Part shown: positions 1 to 12,489 of the stretch, in pieces
Numbering within the stretch: position 1 is the first letter of the stretch
How the letters are laid out: each line of letters starts with the position of its first letter
Source of the DNA: Halocaridina rubra
Lineage: Eukaryota > Arthropoda > Malacostraca > Decapoda > Atyidae
Assembly: GCA_037179515.1 (NCBI GenBank)
Contig: JAXCGZ010005695.1
Span: 138,501-202,500 of the forward strand
Reading direction: 5' to 3'
DNA length: 64,000 nt
The notes under the pieces: model-generated
Told to the model about the DNA's origin: nothing
Database searches by the model: none
Seen by the model: only the letters and a program-made list of their open reading frames with translations
Translations under genes and position numbers: made by a program

Positions 1-544
1 TTAGCTGACTGCAAATTTAGTTCTCATGTTAAAGTAAGCATGACTGGGTAGGTGAAATAAATAAACACTCCTGCTTTATGTATTGTAAACAGCAACATCA
101 GATAAGCTATATATTTAATAATTAGGAGCTCTGGTAGTGGATGAGAAAAAAATTCTTCAGTGCTCATCTTCTCTGTCAAAAGAGATAGGGGATAAGAGAG
201 ATAAAGGAGTGACGGGCTGGCATTCCAATCTTCTGAGAAATATTTTTGTTGCCATAAAATAAGTAGTGGAAGGTTAGAACAGGGAGTGCTAACTTGAGGC
301 CTGATATATCCCTTTTTTATTCAGTTGTGGCTACCTAGCTGACTTTAGCCAGTTCTGGCATCATGATGAAAATAAAGATTACCAAAATAATTTTACAGTG
401 ATTAAGGTTACATAATAATGAATAAATAAGATACAAAACCTAAAATATCTGTGCAATTCCACTATCTATACTTAACTCGACCTAGCAGACAAGAGTTTAT
501 TTAACTAAACCTAGCAAAGAAGAGTTTATATCTGCACTACTCAC
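1..544 (-). other. 5' part of RPB1 intron 1
   Basis: This stretch follows the donor GTGAGT (minus strand, 539-544) of the RPB1 first coding exon and should be intron 1 running off the window. I see no exon in it. Around 320-350 there is a copy of a short dispersed motif (CAGTTGTGGC...) that recurs in the right half of the window. Confidence 0.6.
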
Positions 545-622
545 AATTTCATCAGGGCTGAGAATACCAAACTGGATCCTGCGAATGGGCCGCAGGGGGG
601 CCTTGCTGTTGTCGTTAGCCAT
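545..622 (-). CDS. RPB1: RNA polymerase II largest subunit RPB1, first coding exon (partial gene)
   Basis: The 26 codons read MANDNSKAPLRPIRR then IQFGILSPDEI on the minus strand and stop at a consensus donor (ATT|GTGAGT). This is the conserved N-terminus of the largest RNA polymerase II subunit (POLR2A, RpII215 in flies), where a short variable start is followed by SKAPLR and VQFGILSPDEI. The protein carries the catalytic centre and the C-terminal heptapeptide repeat of the nuclear mRNA-synthesising polymerase; none of those parts is in the window. The next exon should begin with the RRMSV-like continuation and lies to the left of base 1. The start codon is the only one that fits the family, and the preceding bases (ACCACA) leave a purine at -3. 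The gene points away from the GRK gene, so the two are head to head across about 27 kb of repeats. A processed pseudogene is unlikely because the donor site is intact. Confidence 0.87.
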
Positions 623-1119
623 TGTGGTAATCAACAAACAAAGCTGCTAAAATTAAATTCACTCTTACTCTTATTCAGCAGAATCCATAGGACTGAAACA
701 GAAGAAAAAGATTGAGCTAAAACATGAGATGCAATCTATAAAAATTAAAATTTGCTACTCGTTATTTGTAATATTAAATAATAACATATCTTTCTCCTTT
801 ACGAGAAAGGAAAAACAACCTCTTTAAAGCAGTACGAGCTTAGACGTCAACTGGTTCTCTAACACCCAACATAATTCAGAAGCAGCATATGTTCAAAAAT
901 TTTATAGTTTAATAATGTCAATATACTTGCAAATAACCTAATTCCAGCCTCAGAGTAGCTACTACATATCAAGCCTAGATAGCCAGATAACCAGAATACA
1001 TTGAGAGCTTGATTGGCACAATATCAGAGTTAAAACAAGCCAGCAATCTGAAAACCAAATTACAAGAACTGCCACATTCTTATACGCTCGTTGTGCAATG
1101 ATGTCTGTGCTGGATGGGC
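623..1119. other. Presumed RPB1 5' UTR and promoter region
   Basis: By position this should hold the RPB1 leader and promoter on the minus strand. It is AT-rich. I see no TATA box, initiator or CpG cluster that I could place with confidence, and no open frame of note. Confidence 0.3.
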
Positions 1120-2205
1120 TAACACAAAATGGATTTTTTTTTGTGTGTGTGTGACACCAGGATAGGCAGAAACTGCCCTCATCAATAAAGGCCCGGGAAC
1201 GAGAAAATATCAAGACGAAGGAAAAGAAAAAGGTTAAGGACAAGGCAGAGATGAGGTAATGTCACACAAAGGAAAACGACAGACAGAAGGAGATATGGAG
1301 GACTAGGCCCTGAGATGACAATAGATCTGCTTTTTGAAGAATGAAAGGTCATAAGAATTAGGAAAAACAGAAGGAGGAAGAGAGTTGCAGAGTCTGGAGG
1401 TAGGGAAGAAGCAGTCACTGCACCGACCAATCTGCAAGCTACAAATCTCCACACAATACCTGTGAGATGAGGGTGCTTGGCAAGTGTTACGCAGCCTCGG
1501 CAGTGGGGGAGGGATGGGACTTGCCAACTCATCAGAGCAGCGATGTAAGTAGTAGCAATAGAAAAGAGAAAGGGAAGATACCTTTCGGTGAAGAGAGAGG
1601 GAGAATCCAGATTAGAAGTAAGAGAAGGATCATTAATGAGTCTGACTGCCTTAGATTCAACCCTATCAAGGAGATAAGTAAAAGAAGAAGCAACCCAGAT
1701 GTATGAGCAGTATTCTAAGCAGGGACGGATAAAAATTTATAAATTTTAAGTAACTGAAAAGAGGAAAAGTAATGACGAAAATGAAACAAAACCCCCAATT
1801 TTTTGGATGAAGATTTAGAAATTTGGATTATGTGATTCCTCCAAGACAATTTAGAGGCTATATAGATTCCTAATATGTTGATAGAATTAAGAGGGTAAAT
1901 TTCGTTAGTTTCGAAGACAATAGGGTTATCAGGAGATGATAAAGAGATAACCAGAAACTGCGTCTTGGAGGCACTGAATTTAACTAAATTTTGAGTGCCT
2001 TACTCAGATACTCTCTGTACATCTGAGTTCAGAGTAGAAGAAAGAGTGATACGAGACTGATTACGAGTAGCAGATGAAGGTTGTGAAGAAAAGGCAGAGG
2101 AAAAAAGAAGGGTAGAATCATCAGCAAAGGCATGAAGAAGAGAGGAAGATGGGGATTGTAGAAGATCATTGCTGAAGAGAACGAACAGAGCCCTTTTGAG
2201 CTGCT
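1120..2205 (-). mobile_element. Jockey-like LINE, 5'-truncated copy
   Basis: Read on the minus strand, this encodes the second half of a non-LTR reverse transcriptase. From about 2205 down it gives an HAFADDSTLLF motif (the FADD catalytic pair of RT), then SASKTQF and a NILGIY block. It ends with LPRLRN...HRYCVEICS...WNSLPP...FKKQ, a C-terminal tail shared with the copy at 36.9-37.6 kb. The 3' end at about 1150-1200 has the family's terminal signature (a GGGC-type block, then TGTCACAC) followed by a short T-run on the plus strand, which is the poly(A) of the element. Stop codons and frameshifts are present (for example just after VQRVSE), so it is a dead copy. Clade assignment to the jockey group is from memory of the motif style. 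Confidence 0.75.
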
Positions 2206-3354
2206 AACTCATGGATTATCCAATTTTTCTGATGAGTACAGTATTTACTGCAATGATGTGTGCGATAACAAAATAGAGTAATTTTTTTTTGACTATTGCA
2301 ACTATCTCATCCCCAGTTATCTTATGTTGCTTGAGTAAGTCTTGATCATGAAAGACGTTTTTCTATACATACAAATCATCACAAATGAGTGGCTTCGGAG
2401 ATAATTTTTCCTGTTAGTTTTTACGCTTCTCTGGCCAAATTTTTTCTATTGCTGTCTCCTATTAGAAATTTGTGTGTACATGTGTGTGCGCTCCTGACTT
2501 GTAAATAACTGGACAATCATGGTGAAGTAAGGGTGGAACATTAAGTCAAATAAGATTAATAAGCATGCATGCAAAACTTTTTGTCTTTGTTAACCAGTTT
2601 CTCACTTATTTATGGAACCAAAGAACTGTGATGGAATAGAGTATTGCTTTGAGGTAAAGTTAGTGTAAGGCATCAACCATAGGGTGTCCAGATTGCCTTA
2701 ACCTGTTTTCAAAGTCGCTGTAGACTGGTGGTCAGGTCATTTTGCTGGGAAGTTACGATACTGACAAGCGGTATGATAACAAGGAACCGATTGGTGGGGA
2801 AGGAATTGAGGTGGATATTGAGCCAATCCTTGTGTATCCATAAGGTAATTCGGTAAATTTCATAATTTCATTTGTCTCTCTTTGAATGCGAAAACTATGT
2901 TCTCCCTATTACAAATCAGACCTTGAAAAGCATCAAAAATGATTTCTAATTAACCTAAACTAAGTTAACCAATCTATGCTAATCTATTATATTTGACCTA
3001 AAAACAAATAATTTACAATGACTTCGAGGTCAGATTCATCAAAAATACTTGGAAAATCATAGGAACACCCAAAATTTCAAGGCCATCAAAGACCTACTAT
3101 AGAAGTAAATCAAACTTTTGGAAATGAAAAGTAACATCTATTAGTAAAACACCATGAGAATGAAGAAAGGCAACATTCTTCTCATTATAAAACTCAGAAC
3201 TACACCCATAATTATGAAAATACACAGAATCGCGTCAGATCCGTTTATGAAATCCATTTGTGTGTGTTTAGCTAACTAACAATACGGTATCCTAGGTTTA
3301 CACTGTTTTAAGAAATCGGGCCAAAGACACCATTCTCATAATCAATTGAAGAAA
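2206..3354. other. Intergenic, nothing recognised
   Basis: AT-rich DNA with no long open frame, no recognisable protein similarity and no strong repeat structure. Confidence 0.4.
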
Positions 3355-3472
3355 ATCTGAACAGAATAAAAAAATCTGAACAGAATAGAAAATCTGAACA
3401 GAATGAAAAATCTGAACAGAATGGGAAATCTGAAGAAAATGGAAAATCTGAACAAAATGGAAATCAAGGAAA
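3355..3472 (+). repeat. Minisatellite with about 19-bp units
   Basis: Six or so direct copies of a unit built on AAATCTGAACAGAATG, with small internal length changes and later copies reading GAAGAAAATGG or GAACAAAATGG. The array lies in intergenic DNA. The minus-strand reading of it as a repeated Phe-rich peptide is a by-product of the repeat. Confidence 0.85.
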
Positions 3473-3860
3473 TTACTAACTCATCAAATTTATTGTGCCA
3501 TTTATTACGCATTAATATCTCGACCATTACTTCCCTGTGATTGGCCAGCATGTACGAACACACTCTGGATTATGGAAGACAGCAGAACTCATCCAGACAC
3601 TTGAAGACATTAAACAGAAAATTAGTATCCCCCAAAAGTTCTCCTTGGTGACAATATAGAAGTTGGCAAAAAATAACTTACAAAATCGATATTTTAAGCC
3701 AGCATAATATAGTAGAGAACAAGACAGGTGAAATCGAAAATAAAAATAAAATATCAATAATTCAATTTAATTCTGTGGTATTTCTTGCATAGAAGCAAAT
3801 TTATGATAGGAATTATTTTTTTTACGTTTCGTACGAATATAATCTTAAAATTCGTCAATT

Positions 3861-4050
3861 AACCGTTTAAGGTTAGGTTAGGAATAATCTTGGACAGTTT
3901 TTGGGGTCAAAGTAGTTTAAAAAAATGGAAAAAAAAATATTTCACTTCCGAAGGCAAACGGGTGTAAAAGTACAAATCAATCGAAATACCATGAACAAAA
4001 CGGCCGTTGTTATATGAAAATATGTTCAGTAAATGTTTACTTTTTCACCC
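3861..4050 (+). repeat. Dispersed element with TTAGG-like head (copy 1)
   Basis: AGGTTAGGTTAGGAATAAT is followed about 75 bp later by TTTCACTTCCGAAGG and a GGGTGTAAAAG block. The same order of motifs appears on the minus strand at about 28300-28445, so this is a dispersed repeat. No coding capacity is seen; it may be a MITE. Confidence 0.5.
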
Positions 4051-5769
4051 GCATGTAGTAATGATAAATTTAATTGGGTTAGCTAGTTCATCCCTAGTTA
4101 CGAAACCAAATTTGAAACTTTTTTTTTTTTTTTAAGGTTTCGTAGTTTCACGTCACTCGTTGGGGAATAATAGGTAAAATAAATTCAAATTTATTCATTT
4201 ATATAATCAACTTTTAACCATTCAAGAAGTGCAAATACAAAACTAATGAACGAATACAGCAGCTGGGCTCAAAAAAGTTCGAGCCCCATTTCTGCCTCAA
4301 AATCATTATCCCTTGATTAGTCTATCAAGATTAGCACTTACTTTCACGTATATAAAGTATTTATTAATCAATAATTAATGATAAAACACTCATTTTTTTT
4401 TTTTAACCTTTTCAACAAGTTCCCTGCTGCCTTTCCTCTGACCTCGTCAACAAGGCGACTGCCATTATAAATGCTTTGGAAATGAGCCTCACGTTGCGCA
4501 ATCACTGAAGACTATAACAACAAAAGAAGTACAATATGCGAAATTTTTCTAATCTTGACTACAATAATTTTATAAATTAACAACTACAACAATAATCTGT
4601 ATATACATTTTATTTCAAAATGTTCGGTTTGAAGAGTTAGCCATATTATATTTTAGTAACATTATCAGTCAAATTTGTCAATGGAAAATATTGTTGTTGC
4701 AGATACAGCCACTAACAACATGACTAACAGAGTAAATAACATGGCTAACTGATTAAATAAACAGTTAAATAGATAACCTAAATGAATTATTGACTTAAAG
4801 ATACAATGTTACTCTGTGAAATGTTACCTGATTCAATTTGGGATTCAAAATGCAAAATGAAATTAAGGAAATCGTCCAGTGCCTATTACCTAGCCAGTGT
4901 GGTGGTTGAAATATAAATAAATATTGTCAATAATTACCAGCACCCCACGTAGCAATTAAGCATTAAAAAGAAAATTAGTTAGAGGCCCGAGGGGAAAAAA
5001 ACATACACAGAACACTGGCTCCATCATTTAAAACCACAAGCTTTCTCCTTACAAAATCCACAGAGTGAAGAGTCAAACATCCACAGAGAGAATTTGTGCA
5101 GATTTTAAAGCATCCTTAGACTCAATTAAAATATATTAGCAGCTGAGTAACAGTAATTCTAGGACCTATTATTTGAGACTCCATACTTTCTCTGTTAATC
5201 AACAGCTCTTCCTAAGTTACATGGCTGCTGGTGTCTCGCAGAACTCTATAACTTCATATAGTCATGAACATTTTCTCAACTTAAACTCTTCTATCCTAGA
5301 TCACTCTTTATATAGTTTCTCCAATCCATTTCTTTTTTATTTAGGGGGGAGCTTGGATTCCCATTCTCCATATCCCTCCAGTTTTCATGTCTATCACTTT
5401 CCTTCATACATAGTTTTTCCTCTCCTCCATACCAGAAACACTTCAAAAGAAGAACATAATTTTTACATATTTCATACTGTGTAGACCACTTTTCCCTATG
5501 TATCCACTGTTCAGTGTTGTAGATTTCAACATTTTAAGGGTGATATATTACTTACTTCACTGCACTCCAGAGAGCTCTGACCACTTGTCTATATGGTTAT
5601 GAAAGACCAGTTCAAGGTGGGGCAAGACAGCTCAATATAACTTGACATTTTGCCTCACAAAAACGATGCTCAAAGGTACTTGTATCCTACTTGTATCCTT
5701 CACTGACTCAATACTTGAAACAAATAAACTTACAGAGCACAGGTCACTGAAATGTGAGTTGAGTACATA
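4051..5769. other. Intergenic, nothing recognised
   Basis: AT-rich with several homopolymer runs. A 103-codon open frame at 5173-5484 has no domain or composition that suggests a real protein. Confidence 0.4.
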
Positions 5770-6535
5770 CATGATGACTCACGTTTCAACATCGTCTTGC
5801 CAAGGCGGCCTGTATGCTGGATGGGCATGCTGTGGACGCTGAGCCCTCCCTCCGATGCCTACGTAACATCATCTACTCAGCTGGGTTTGCCATGACGGTC
5901 CAGCGCAGGGACACGGAGAGGGCCAACAGTGTGTCCATACAGCACCATGATCACTTTCTTCACAGTCACTACAAGTATCGCAGACGCGGGTTAATGGTGC
6001 AGAAAAACAATGTAGTTAGTGCTCGGCTCAGAATGGGGTATCGGCCTTTATGGCAGGTCTCCCAGACTCTAGATATGCCACAGTACACCTCCTGTAAATT
6101 ATGCGACCGTCCTAATGCTAACACTCTTGACCACTATTGTCTTCAGTGCCCCACAGTGAGAGATGTTTTACCACGAGGTCAGAACTTAATACAGATCTGC
6201 TCATTTTTACTTAATGATGACAACCTTGATGTTATTCTTGCTCGTTATCCTCACTTTGGTGGCCATTAATTATATTGAATTATACATATATTTTCTGTAT
6301 GTTGCTGTATAATTCTGTTTGTGCATTCTGCGTTTCTCTGAGCTTTACTTTTGTATATAATGTACTCTGTGCTGCCATACTGTGAGTTGTGTGTTAGTAT
6401 GCAGCAATGTTTTATCAATGTGTACACCTCCCTGTAAACTATGTTCTATTCTTGGTTTTGTATCCATTTGAAGCATTATTTGTATGAACTCATGTAATGT
6501 CTGATGCCTTGGCGCAATAAATTAATAAAATAAAA
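5770..6535 (+). mobile_element. 3' end of an RNase H-bearing LINE (I/R1-like)
   Basis: The frame from about 5790 to 6269 begins HRLAKAACMLDG, which resembles the end of a retrotransposon RNase H domain. It continues through an ARLRMGYRPLW block to a Cys-Cys-His-Cys arrangement (CKLCDRPN...LDHYCLQC) typical of the C-terminus of arthropod I- or R1-like LINE polyproteins. It stops at a TAA after PHFGGH. The following about 260 bp is a 3' UTR that ends in GGCGCAATAAATTAATAAA and further AATA-type repeats, a normal LINE 3' end. Everything 5' of the RNase H end is missing, as expected of a 5'-truncated insertion. The exact clade is uncertain. Confidence 0.7.
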
Positions 6536-6539
6536 TAAT

Positions 6540-7680
6540 AATACTCTCAGGATCTCTTTTTGGATAGCTAGCTCTTCCCATGTTTACACGAGAACCTTGG
6601 TCACACCAGACTCATGAAGATCAGTGATTGGCTTTGGCTCTCGTATTTAGGGCCAAATGTCCTTACTGATGCCAGTCCTCTCCATATCTCTTTGCTTGGG
6701 ACTATCATAAAGTTTATCTGTCTTGCTGCTCCAGTGGTTGCATTAATAACTGTTACTTAACTAATATTAAAATGAATCAGTCTCTTGACTTTTGAAGTAC
6801 CATGAGTCACACTAAAAAAACTAGCAAATGATAGCAAGATCCACTACGAAATCTAGATATGGGGAGCCTTCTGTCTAAAACCTGTCTGGAGAAATTAAAA
6901 GTCCTATAGAAAAGATTTTCACAAATTCGGTCATCCTAGTTTCTGCATACGATTATATCACAGGACGGTGAATTGCTTTATATTTCATTAAATTGCTGAC
7001 AATTGTTGATTATAATGAACTTAAATTGTTGATTATATTGCATTACACAAAAACTTAATAAGATATATTATATAATTGGTAATAAGCGAGAGGAGCATTG
7101 CAGTTAGTCTAGGTGTCTGTCCCAGGCATAGATATATGCAGAACAGTGTTGTCAGGAGGGATATTCAAAAGTAACATCTTTAGTCAGAAACAGACACTAG
7201 TCTTCAAGGAGCTAGCGAAATACATTGATCCATTATAACTTAATGCATAATTCAGTCTCTTTTTAATGTGTTCAATGGCAACCACGGAAATAATTCCCAA
7301 GACATAAAAATGGTTCATTACATACTGGATTTTCAACCAGAGAAAGCAGGCCATAAGCACAGGAAGAAATACAAGGACAAATAAAATTACATATGTAATA
7401 GTGAGATAAAAATATAGTTACTAACAAAAATAAATTCCAATACCAGGATTCAAGTTTTCCTGATTCACCATTAGCCCCACATCTTAAGGCTTTGTCAAGA
7501 TAGTTACTATAAACAATTGGCATTAAGCTAGTCTATCTCATATACTTCTCACCCTTCTGGATGTCAAGGCCACTTCTGAAAAAGAAATCACACCAAACCA
7601 GCTAAACTATCTATCTATCTAGCTATCTCTCTATGCATATACACGTACGGTACCTTTGCTACCATGACAACCACTATGCC
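6540..7680. other. Intergenic, nothing recognised
   Basis: AT-rich, with no open frame that looks coding. CTAT-type short repeats occur at about 7605-7632. Confidence 0.4.
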
Positions 7681-7688
7681 AGTTGCCT

Positions 7689-7756
<68 letters not shown>

Positions 7757-7765
7757 TAATAATGA

Positions 7766-7836
<71 letters not shown>
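7689..7836 (+). repeat. (AAT)n then (AT)n compound microsatellite
   Basis: About 75 bp of AAT trinucleotides runs directly into about 65 bp of AT dinucleotides. The open frames across it (poly-Ile, poly-Asn, Tyr-Ile repeats) are artefacts. Confidence 0.97.
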
Positions 7837-7840
<4 letters not shown>

Positions 7841-7977
7841 TTATATAGAAACTCTATTTTGTGGTATGCATAAACCGTAGAATTTCTTATCTTTATTTTT
7901 CTTTGGGAAGTTTTTGCTTTAAACTGATTTACATATTGTATTGCACGAACTACAATAGCATATATGTAGCATTTTAA

Positions 7978-7978
<1 letters not shown>

Positions 7979-8072
<94 letters not shown>
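7979..8072 (+). repeat. (TA)n microsatellite
   Basis: Nearly pure TA with two ATAATATA interruptions near its left end. Confidence 0.97.
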
Positions 8073-8074
<2 letters not shown>

Positions 8075-9746
8075 GCTCTGCTCTTGATAGAAAAAAAAAT
8101 TCCACTCTCGTTTCCTGCTTATCATAGGTAACAAATAAAAGGGAAAGGAGCTAACTACTACCAGTCTCTCCTTTCCTTTTTTTTTCGTACTGAGAAGCAA
8201 CTAATAGAAGAGGTGAGGATAAGTAGTGGTCTGTTACAGTTGCGGCCATCATGCTAGCTAAGAAAGATATTGTGTTCACGGGAAGGATCCTTATGGTCGT
8301 AAGTCCCCGTCTCCAGGTTGGTTTCATTCCTTACTCATTAAAATTTATAAGAGCTTTCCTTAAAACTACGAGTGCATTTAGCAATTACCGTTTCCTCGTC
8401 TAGCGAATTCTAGTTATCAATTAAGCTTATACTAAAAACTACTTCCTTACATCCCGAGAAACATCAAACTATGACATCTAACTCTGGAGCCAACCATATC
8501 AAAGTATGTGAACTATGGCATGAGGAGTCTGTCGAACTTAAATGGATATTCTATTCATCATGCCAAAGTCTTTTGTATCACTCTGTATGTCGCCTTTTGT
8601 CCAAAAGTAAATCTCCCTGTGCTACATTAGGACTCAATGACTAGAAACACTGGAGTGTTATTCTGGAGCCATTGAAAGCACATGTCGACATTCTTTAATC
8701 GACACAGATAATAGGCTGGCAGCGAACATCCATTATTACTTGAACAACATCAAGCAGAACCGGAGAATAATGTTGACATTTGTGGTGTCTGGTATTTGCT
8801 TTCTTGCCTCCAGAAGATCGACATTTTGTGGCTAGAGTCATGTTAGCTATTTGGCTACCCATAGATACTGACTGAATTCAACTCTCCTCAATTTTTTTTT
8901 ATATTTTTGAAGAACATCTCAAATTTGGGGAGCCCATTTTATTAGTCTTCAAGTGTGAGTTGTATATGAATTAATGTGAAAACATGTTCTCCGTGCTATA
9001 TATGACGGGATTCTACTCCAGATACATCTTACACTCAACAACTGACATTTTACTGTCTGGTACATTCGAGGATTTGAGCCTGTGGAACGCTTACTTAGGT
9101 TCACACCAATCTTTTTTTCATGGAGGAAAAGATCTAGAAGACACTGTTGTGGTTATCCTTGATGAGAATTAAAGTCCACAATCAAACTTTCATGGCTAGT
9201 CATATGCTGTAATTTCACTCAGAGTCTTGCTGGGCATGATGGTAACCAATTCTGCAGGAGAATGTTCTTTTACAAGATTGAAACTTATAAGAAATTTTCT
9301 TTGACACAATTGGGTGGCAGCATTTGAAATGGCTGTCACTGATAAATATCGAAAATTATATCCTGAACAATATTTACTTAAACCTCATTATGAAGCAATT
9401 TTGTGCTAAGAAATGTCGCAAATATATGTGCTGAGCTCTTGCCTCATGGTAGATATTTCATTTTGTCGACATATTATATTTTTGTTCCTGTGAATAGTTG
9501 AGTAGGTAGGTGCCCCAATCTACTGTTGTGTCAAAGGGCGTATAAAGCTGTTTAAGAAGGCCATGGTAAAGCCTCAATGGGGGTACTCTATAATCCACAG
9601 ATTCTGACCAGTGATGTGCAATATTTTCTTGTTATTGGAGAGAATAATGGATACTACTTTGGCTTGCTATCTACAAGGAAAGAATCTCCACACTGTAGAT
9701 ATTCTAGCGATGAACAGCACGTACATCGGCTAAAAATGCTAAATAG
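8073..9746. other. Intergenic, nothing recognised
   Basis: Low-complexity-poor, AT-rich sequence. At about 8233-8260 it holds a copy of the dispersed GTTACAGTTGCGGCCATC-type motif. No gene is supported. Confidence 0.4.
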
Positions 9747-9773
9747 AGGTTAGGTTAGATTAGGTTAGGTTAT
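9747..9773 (+). repeat. Short TTAGG-like stretch
   Basis: AGGTTAGGTTAGATTAGGTT is a degenerate run of the arthropod telomere pentamer type. Similar pieces at 22.0 and 28.4 kb sit inside MITE-like repeats, so this is more likely part of a dispersed element than an old telomere. Confidence 0.5.
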
Positions 9774-10847
9774 AGATCACAATATAGAGTGTAGATAACA
9801 AGCAAAAGTAGATTCGTGACATGTAGATAAACCAAAATAACACAGAATAATGAGCAAGCGATGTAGTTCCATACAACGGTATGTAGCTCACACTCAAGCT
9901 GTACATGTTAGTATTTTGGGGATACGATGAAATAATTAGCGAAGTTCATTGTAAGCAAGCATCTGTTTACCAACCAGAGCCATTATTAATGAACTAGATC
10001 TAGTGGTGCTTGAAGTTCTGCAGAGGTACCGATTACATGGACAAAGGTATCCAGCATGACCTTTTATCTAAAAAAGAAAAAAAAATAGCTCAGTGATACA
10101 ATTAAGTCTTAAACTTATACCATGTAGATGAAAATAACTTGAGTCCACTTTAATATGGCCTTTCTGGCAATATGCAGAGCTATGACGAACAGTAAGTTTA
10201 ACACTCTTGCGCGCATAAAAAAAAAATCGGGTGGCAGTTGTGCGAATATGATCTGCACAGACGTAGAATGGGGGCTTACAGTATACCGATGCTGGAACTC
10301 ATATAAATAATAATTTACCACTGACAGAATGATTGATTAAATCGCTAAATTGCTTACTATTTGGTAATTATTAAGTTTATGATTAATATTAGTCCCAGAA
10401 TGCAAGCGCAACTTCTGAAAGACCAAGGCAGAGAGAGAGAGAGAGAGAGAGAGGTTGGCAGCCCTGATCAAGAGAAGAGTCGATACGAACCTCCGAGAAC
10501 TTGGGAAAGATAGACAGATGGAATGATAAATGGCGGGAGATGCTTGAGATGAGTGGACTGGTTCCGCACAAATGTAAAATAAGCTGACCGGGATCAAACG
10601 CGACATTTTTTGTATTGATTACAAAAAGAAAAAAAAACAGACAGTAAGTCAGGGACGTATACGAGAAATAGATTGAACTAAAAATGACTAAACACTCATC
10701 ACAAAAGTAGAATCTAGAAATTAGAAAATTAATAAATAAATGAGGGGTCCGAGAGCACAGAAAATATTGCAAACTGTATTGGCCGAAAGTTGTGCAAATC
10801 ATAGCTAGACATATGAGCTTGCACGGATGTGATACTTTGAAGATGAT

Positions 10848-10851
<4 letters not shown>

Positions 10852-10885
<34 letters not shown>
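10852..10885 (+). repeat. (GA)n microsatellite
   Basis: Pure GA run. A shorter one lies at 10433-10453. Confidence 0.95.
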
Positions 10886-10886
<1 letters not shown>

Positions 10887-11154
10887 GCGGAAGCGAACAC
10901 AGACACACATGTTGATTGCATTTGGACTCTAGTGTCGAGGGGTCTCCGTGCAATACCCTTCCATACGTCATTTTGTCTTAGTGAGGGAATTCTCTCTGCT
11001 TTTCCACTTATGTAAGGATTTCATTCCTCATTTATATAGAATTTTAAAGAATTGTAATGAGTTTAGAGAACTCATAGGCGAGAGACGATTTATCTCTCGA
11101 CAGAGAAGAGTGGGGTAGTTAGAGTATACAAGGTATCAAAAGGATGATGTCTTA

Positions 11155-11155
11155 A

Positions 11156-11210
<55 letters not shown>

Positions 11211-11211
11211 C
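11155..11211 (+). repeat. (TTA)n microsatellite
   Basis: About 18 uninterrupted TTA units. Confidence 0.95.
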
Positions 11212-11479
11212 CTACCTTTTGCTAAGTAACATTTCCATTTATGAATCTTTTTTTTTTTTTGTCGGAGAAAGAATTTATTTCATACTGCATTTGGATCGAC
11301 TATTAGCCTACCATTTCCAGCAGTGAACTCAATATGTCTGCTGAGTTTCCATGAGCTATGAAATATACACTAATGACTAATGAAAAACTTATATTTTCTC
11401 TGCAATATGAGGCGGGCACGAATTTAGGTCCTTTTGGTATGGAAGACCAACGCTCAATATGTGTAGCGACTGCTCCTTT

Positions 11480-11760
11480 CCTTATCTTCTAGGTTCTTGA
11501 ACTCCCTTCCTGCCTCTGTCTTCCCTAACTCTCACGGCCTTTCTCACAAAAAAAAAACCAGATCTATCTTCATCTTATGATCAAATCCTGCCATATTTCT
11601 AGGTCATCCTTACTTTAACTATTCTTTCAGCCTGCATTGATTATTGTTCATCATTGTCTTATTTCTGCCTTGTCCTTGAGCTGCTACTTTTTCTTACCCT
11701 TCCTTGGTGCCCGCGCCCGATGAGGACAATTTAATTTGCCCGTCCCGATGTCACACTTAT
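11480..11760 (+). mobile_element. Jockey-like LINE 3' end fragment
   Basis: It carries the same 3' terminal order as the copies at 37.3-37.6 and 23.2-23.46 kb: TTGAACTCCCTTCCTG, an AAAAACCAGATCTATC block, GTGCCCGCGCCCGATGAGG, then GCCCGTCCCGATGTCACAC. Only the last part of the reading frame and the 3' UTR remain, with frame-breaking changes. Confidence 0.6.
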
Positions 11761-11874
11761 TTAAAACAAATATTTGTTGTCCCTCAAAATCCTCGAAGCA
11801 ACGCATTGTTTCATATTTAATATCTATTATATTAAATTTATATATTTCTTTTTTTATCTATTTATTTATTTATG

Positions 11875-12062
11875 TAGTCTCCGTGGCAAAATGGTAGCGT
11901 CCGCGACTCTGAGGCGGCAGGTCGAGGGTTCGCGCCCCGTCACGGACTGAGGGCATAGACTCAGGGTAACGATTACATCTGCCAAAACAAGTCCTTCGCA
12001 AGAAGGCAACCGTCCTAGCCCTTAGTTGAAAAGGGAGTTCGTGACGTAAAACCAAAACCAAC
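11875..12062 (+). mobile_element. tRNA-derived SINE
   Basis: The head reads like a tRNA: an A-box-like TGGCAAAATGGTAGCG and a B-box-like GGGTTCGCGCCCC at tRNA spacing. A non-tRNA body of about 110 bp follows, ending in AAAACCAAAACC. The acceptor stem pairs poorly and the body continues past the tRNA length, so it is a SINE and not a functional tRNA gene. Confidence 0.6.
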
Positions 12063-12232
12063 CATCTATTTATTTATTTATATATTTATTGGACTACGAA
12101 AATACGAAGAGTAGTAAAATAGATATAGAAATACCCGTAGACTTATCTTCTCTACTTGGGGCCACCTATTCTTTTCAAGTACTTACTTGGGATAAACAAG
12201 GTCTGAATTAAACGATTATGTTAGACTATATT

Positions 12233-12235
<3 letters not shown>

Positions 12236-12300
<65 letters not shown>
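12236..12300 (+). repeat. (CT)n microsatellite
   Basis: Pure CT run of about 62 bp. Confidence 0.97.
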
Positions 12301-12301
<1 letters not shown>

Positions 12302-12489
12302 ATATATTCTTAGTCGCACAATGTTTATGAAGCGATTTATAAACTTTTATTGTCATTTGTGTCTTACTTATCTTTGATATCTAAATGAAAATTTGCTTTT
12401 GAATTTAAAATTACAATAGAAACTAAAGTTTAGATTATAACTTTTAATGATTCTAACATAAACACACGCATGCACACATATACACAAAT

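Noticed and set aside
1467..1706. Plus-strand 79-codon frame
   Set aside because: Antisense of the jockey-like LINE copy.
7633..7880. Open frames of poly-Ile, poly-Asn and Tyr-Ile repeats over microsatellites (also at 14.3, 15.0, 17.7, 24.2 and 51.6 kb)
   Set aside because: They are translations of AAT and TA simple repeats, with no non-repeat protein content.
8251..8299. Short ATG frame MLAKKDIVFTGRILMV ending at a GTAAGT
   Set aside because: It looks like a first exon, but its left part belongs to the dispersed GTTACAGTTGCGGCC repeat and no partner exon was recognised.
10389..10910. 173-codon minus-strand frame with Leu-Ser repeats
   Set aside because: Both ends are GA microsatellite translations and the middle has no recognisable domain. 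It overlaps other frames of equal quality.
11875..11950. Functional tRNA gene
   Set aside because: A- and B-box-like motifs are present, but the acceptor stem does not pair properly and a SINE body follows. Similar heads occur in several other SINEs in the window.
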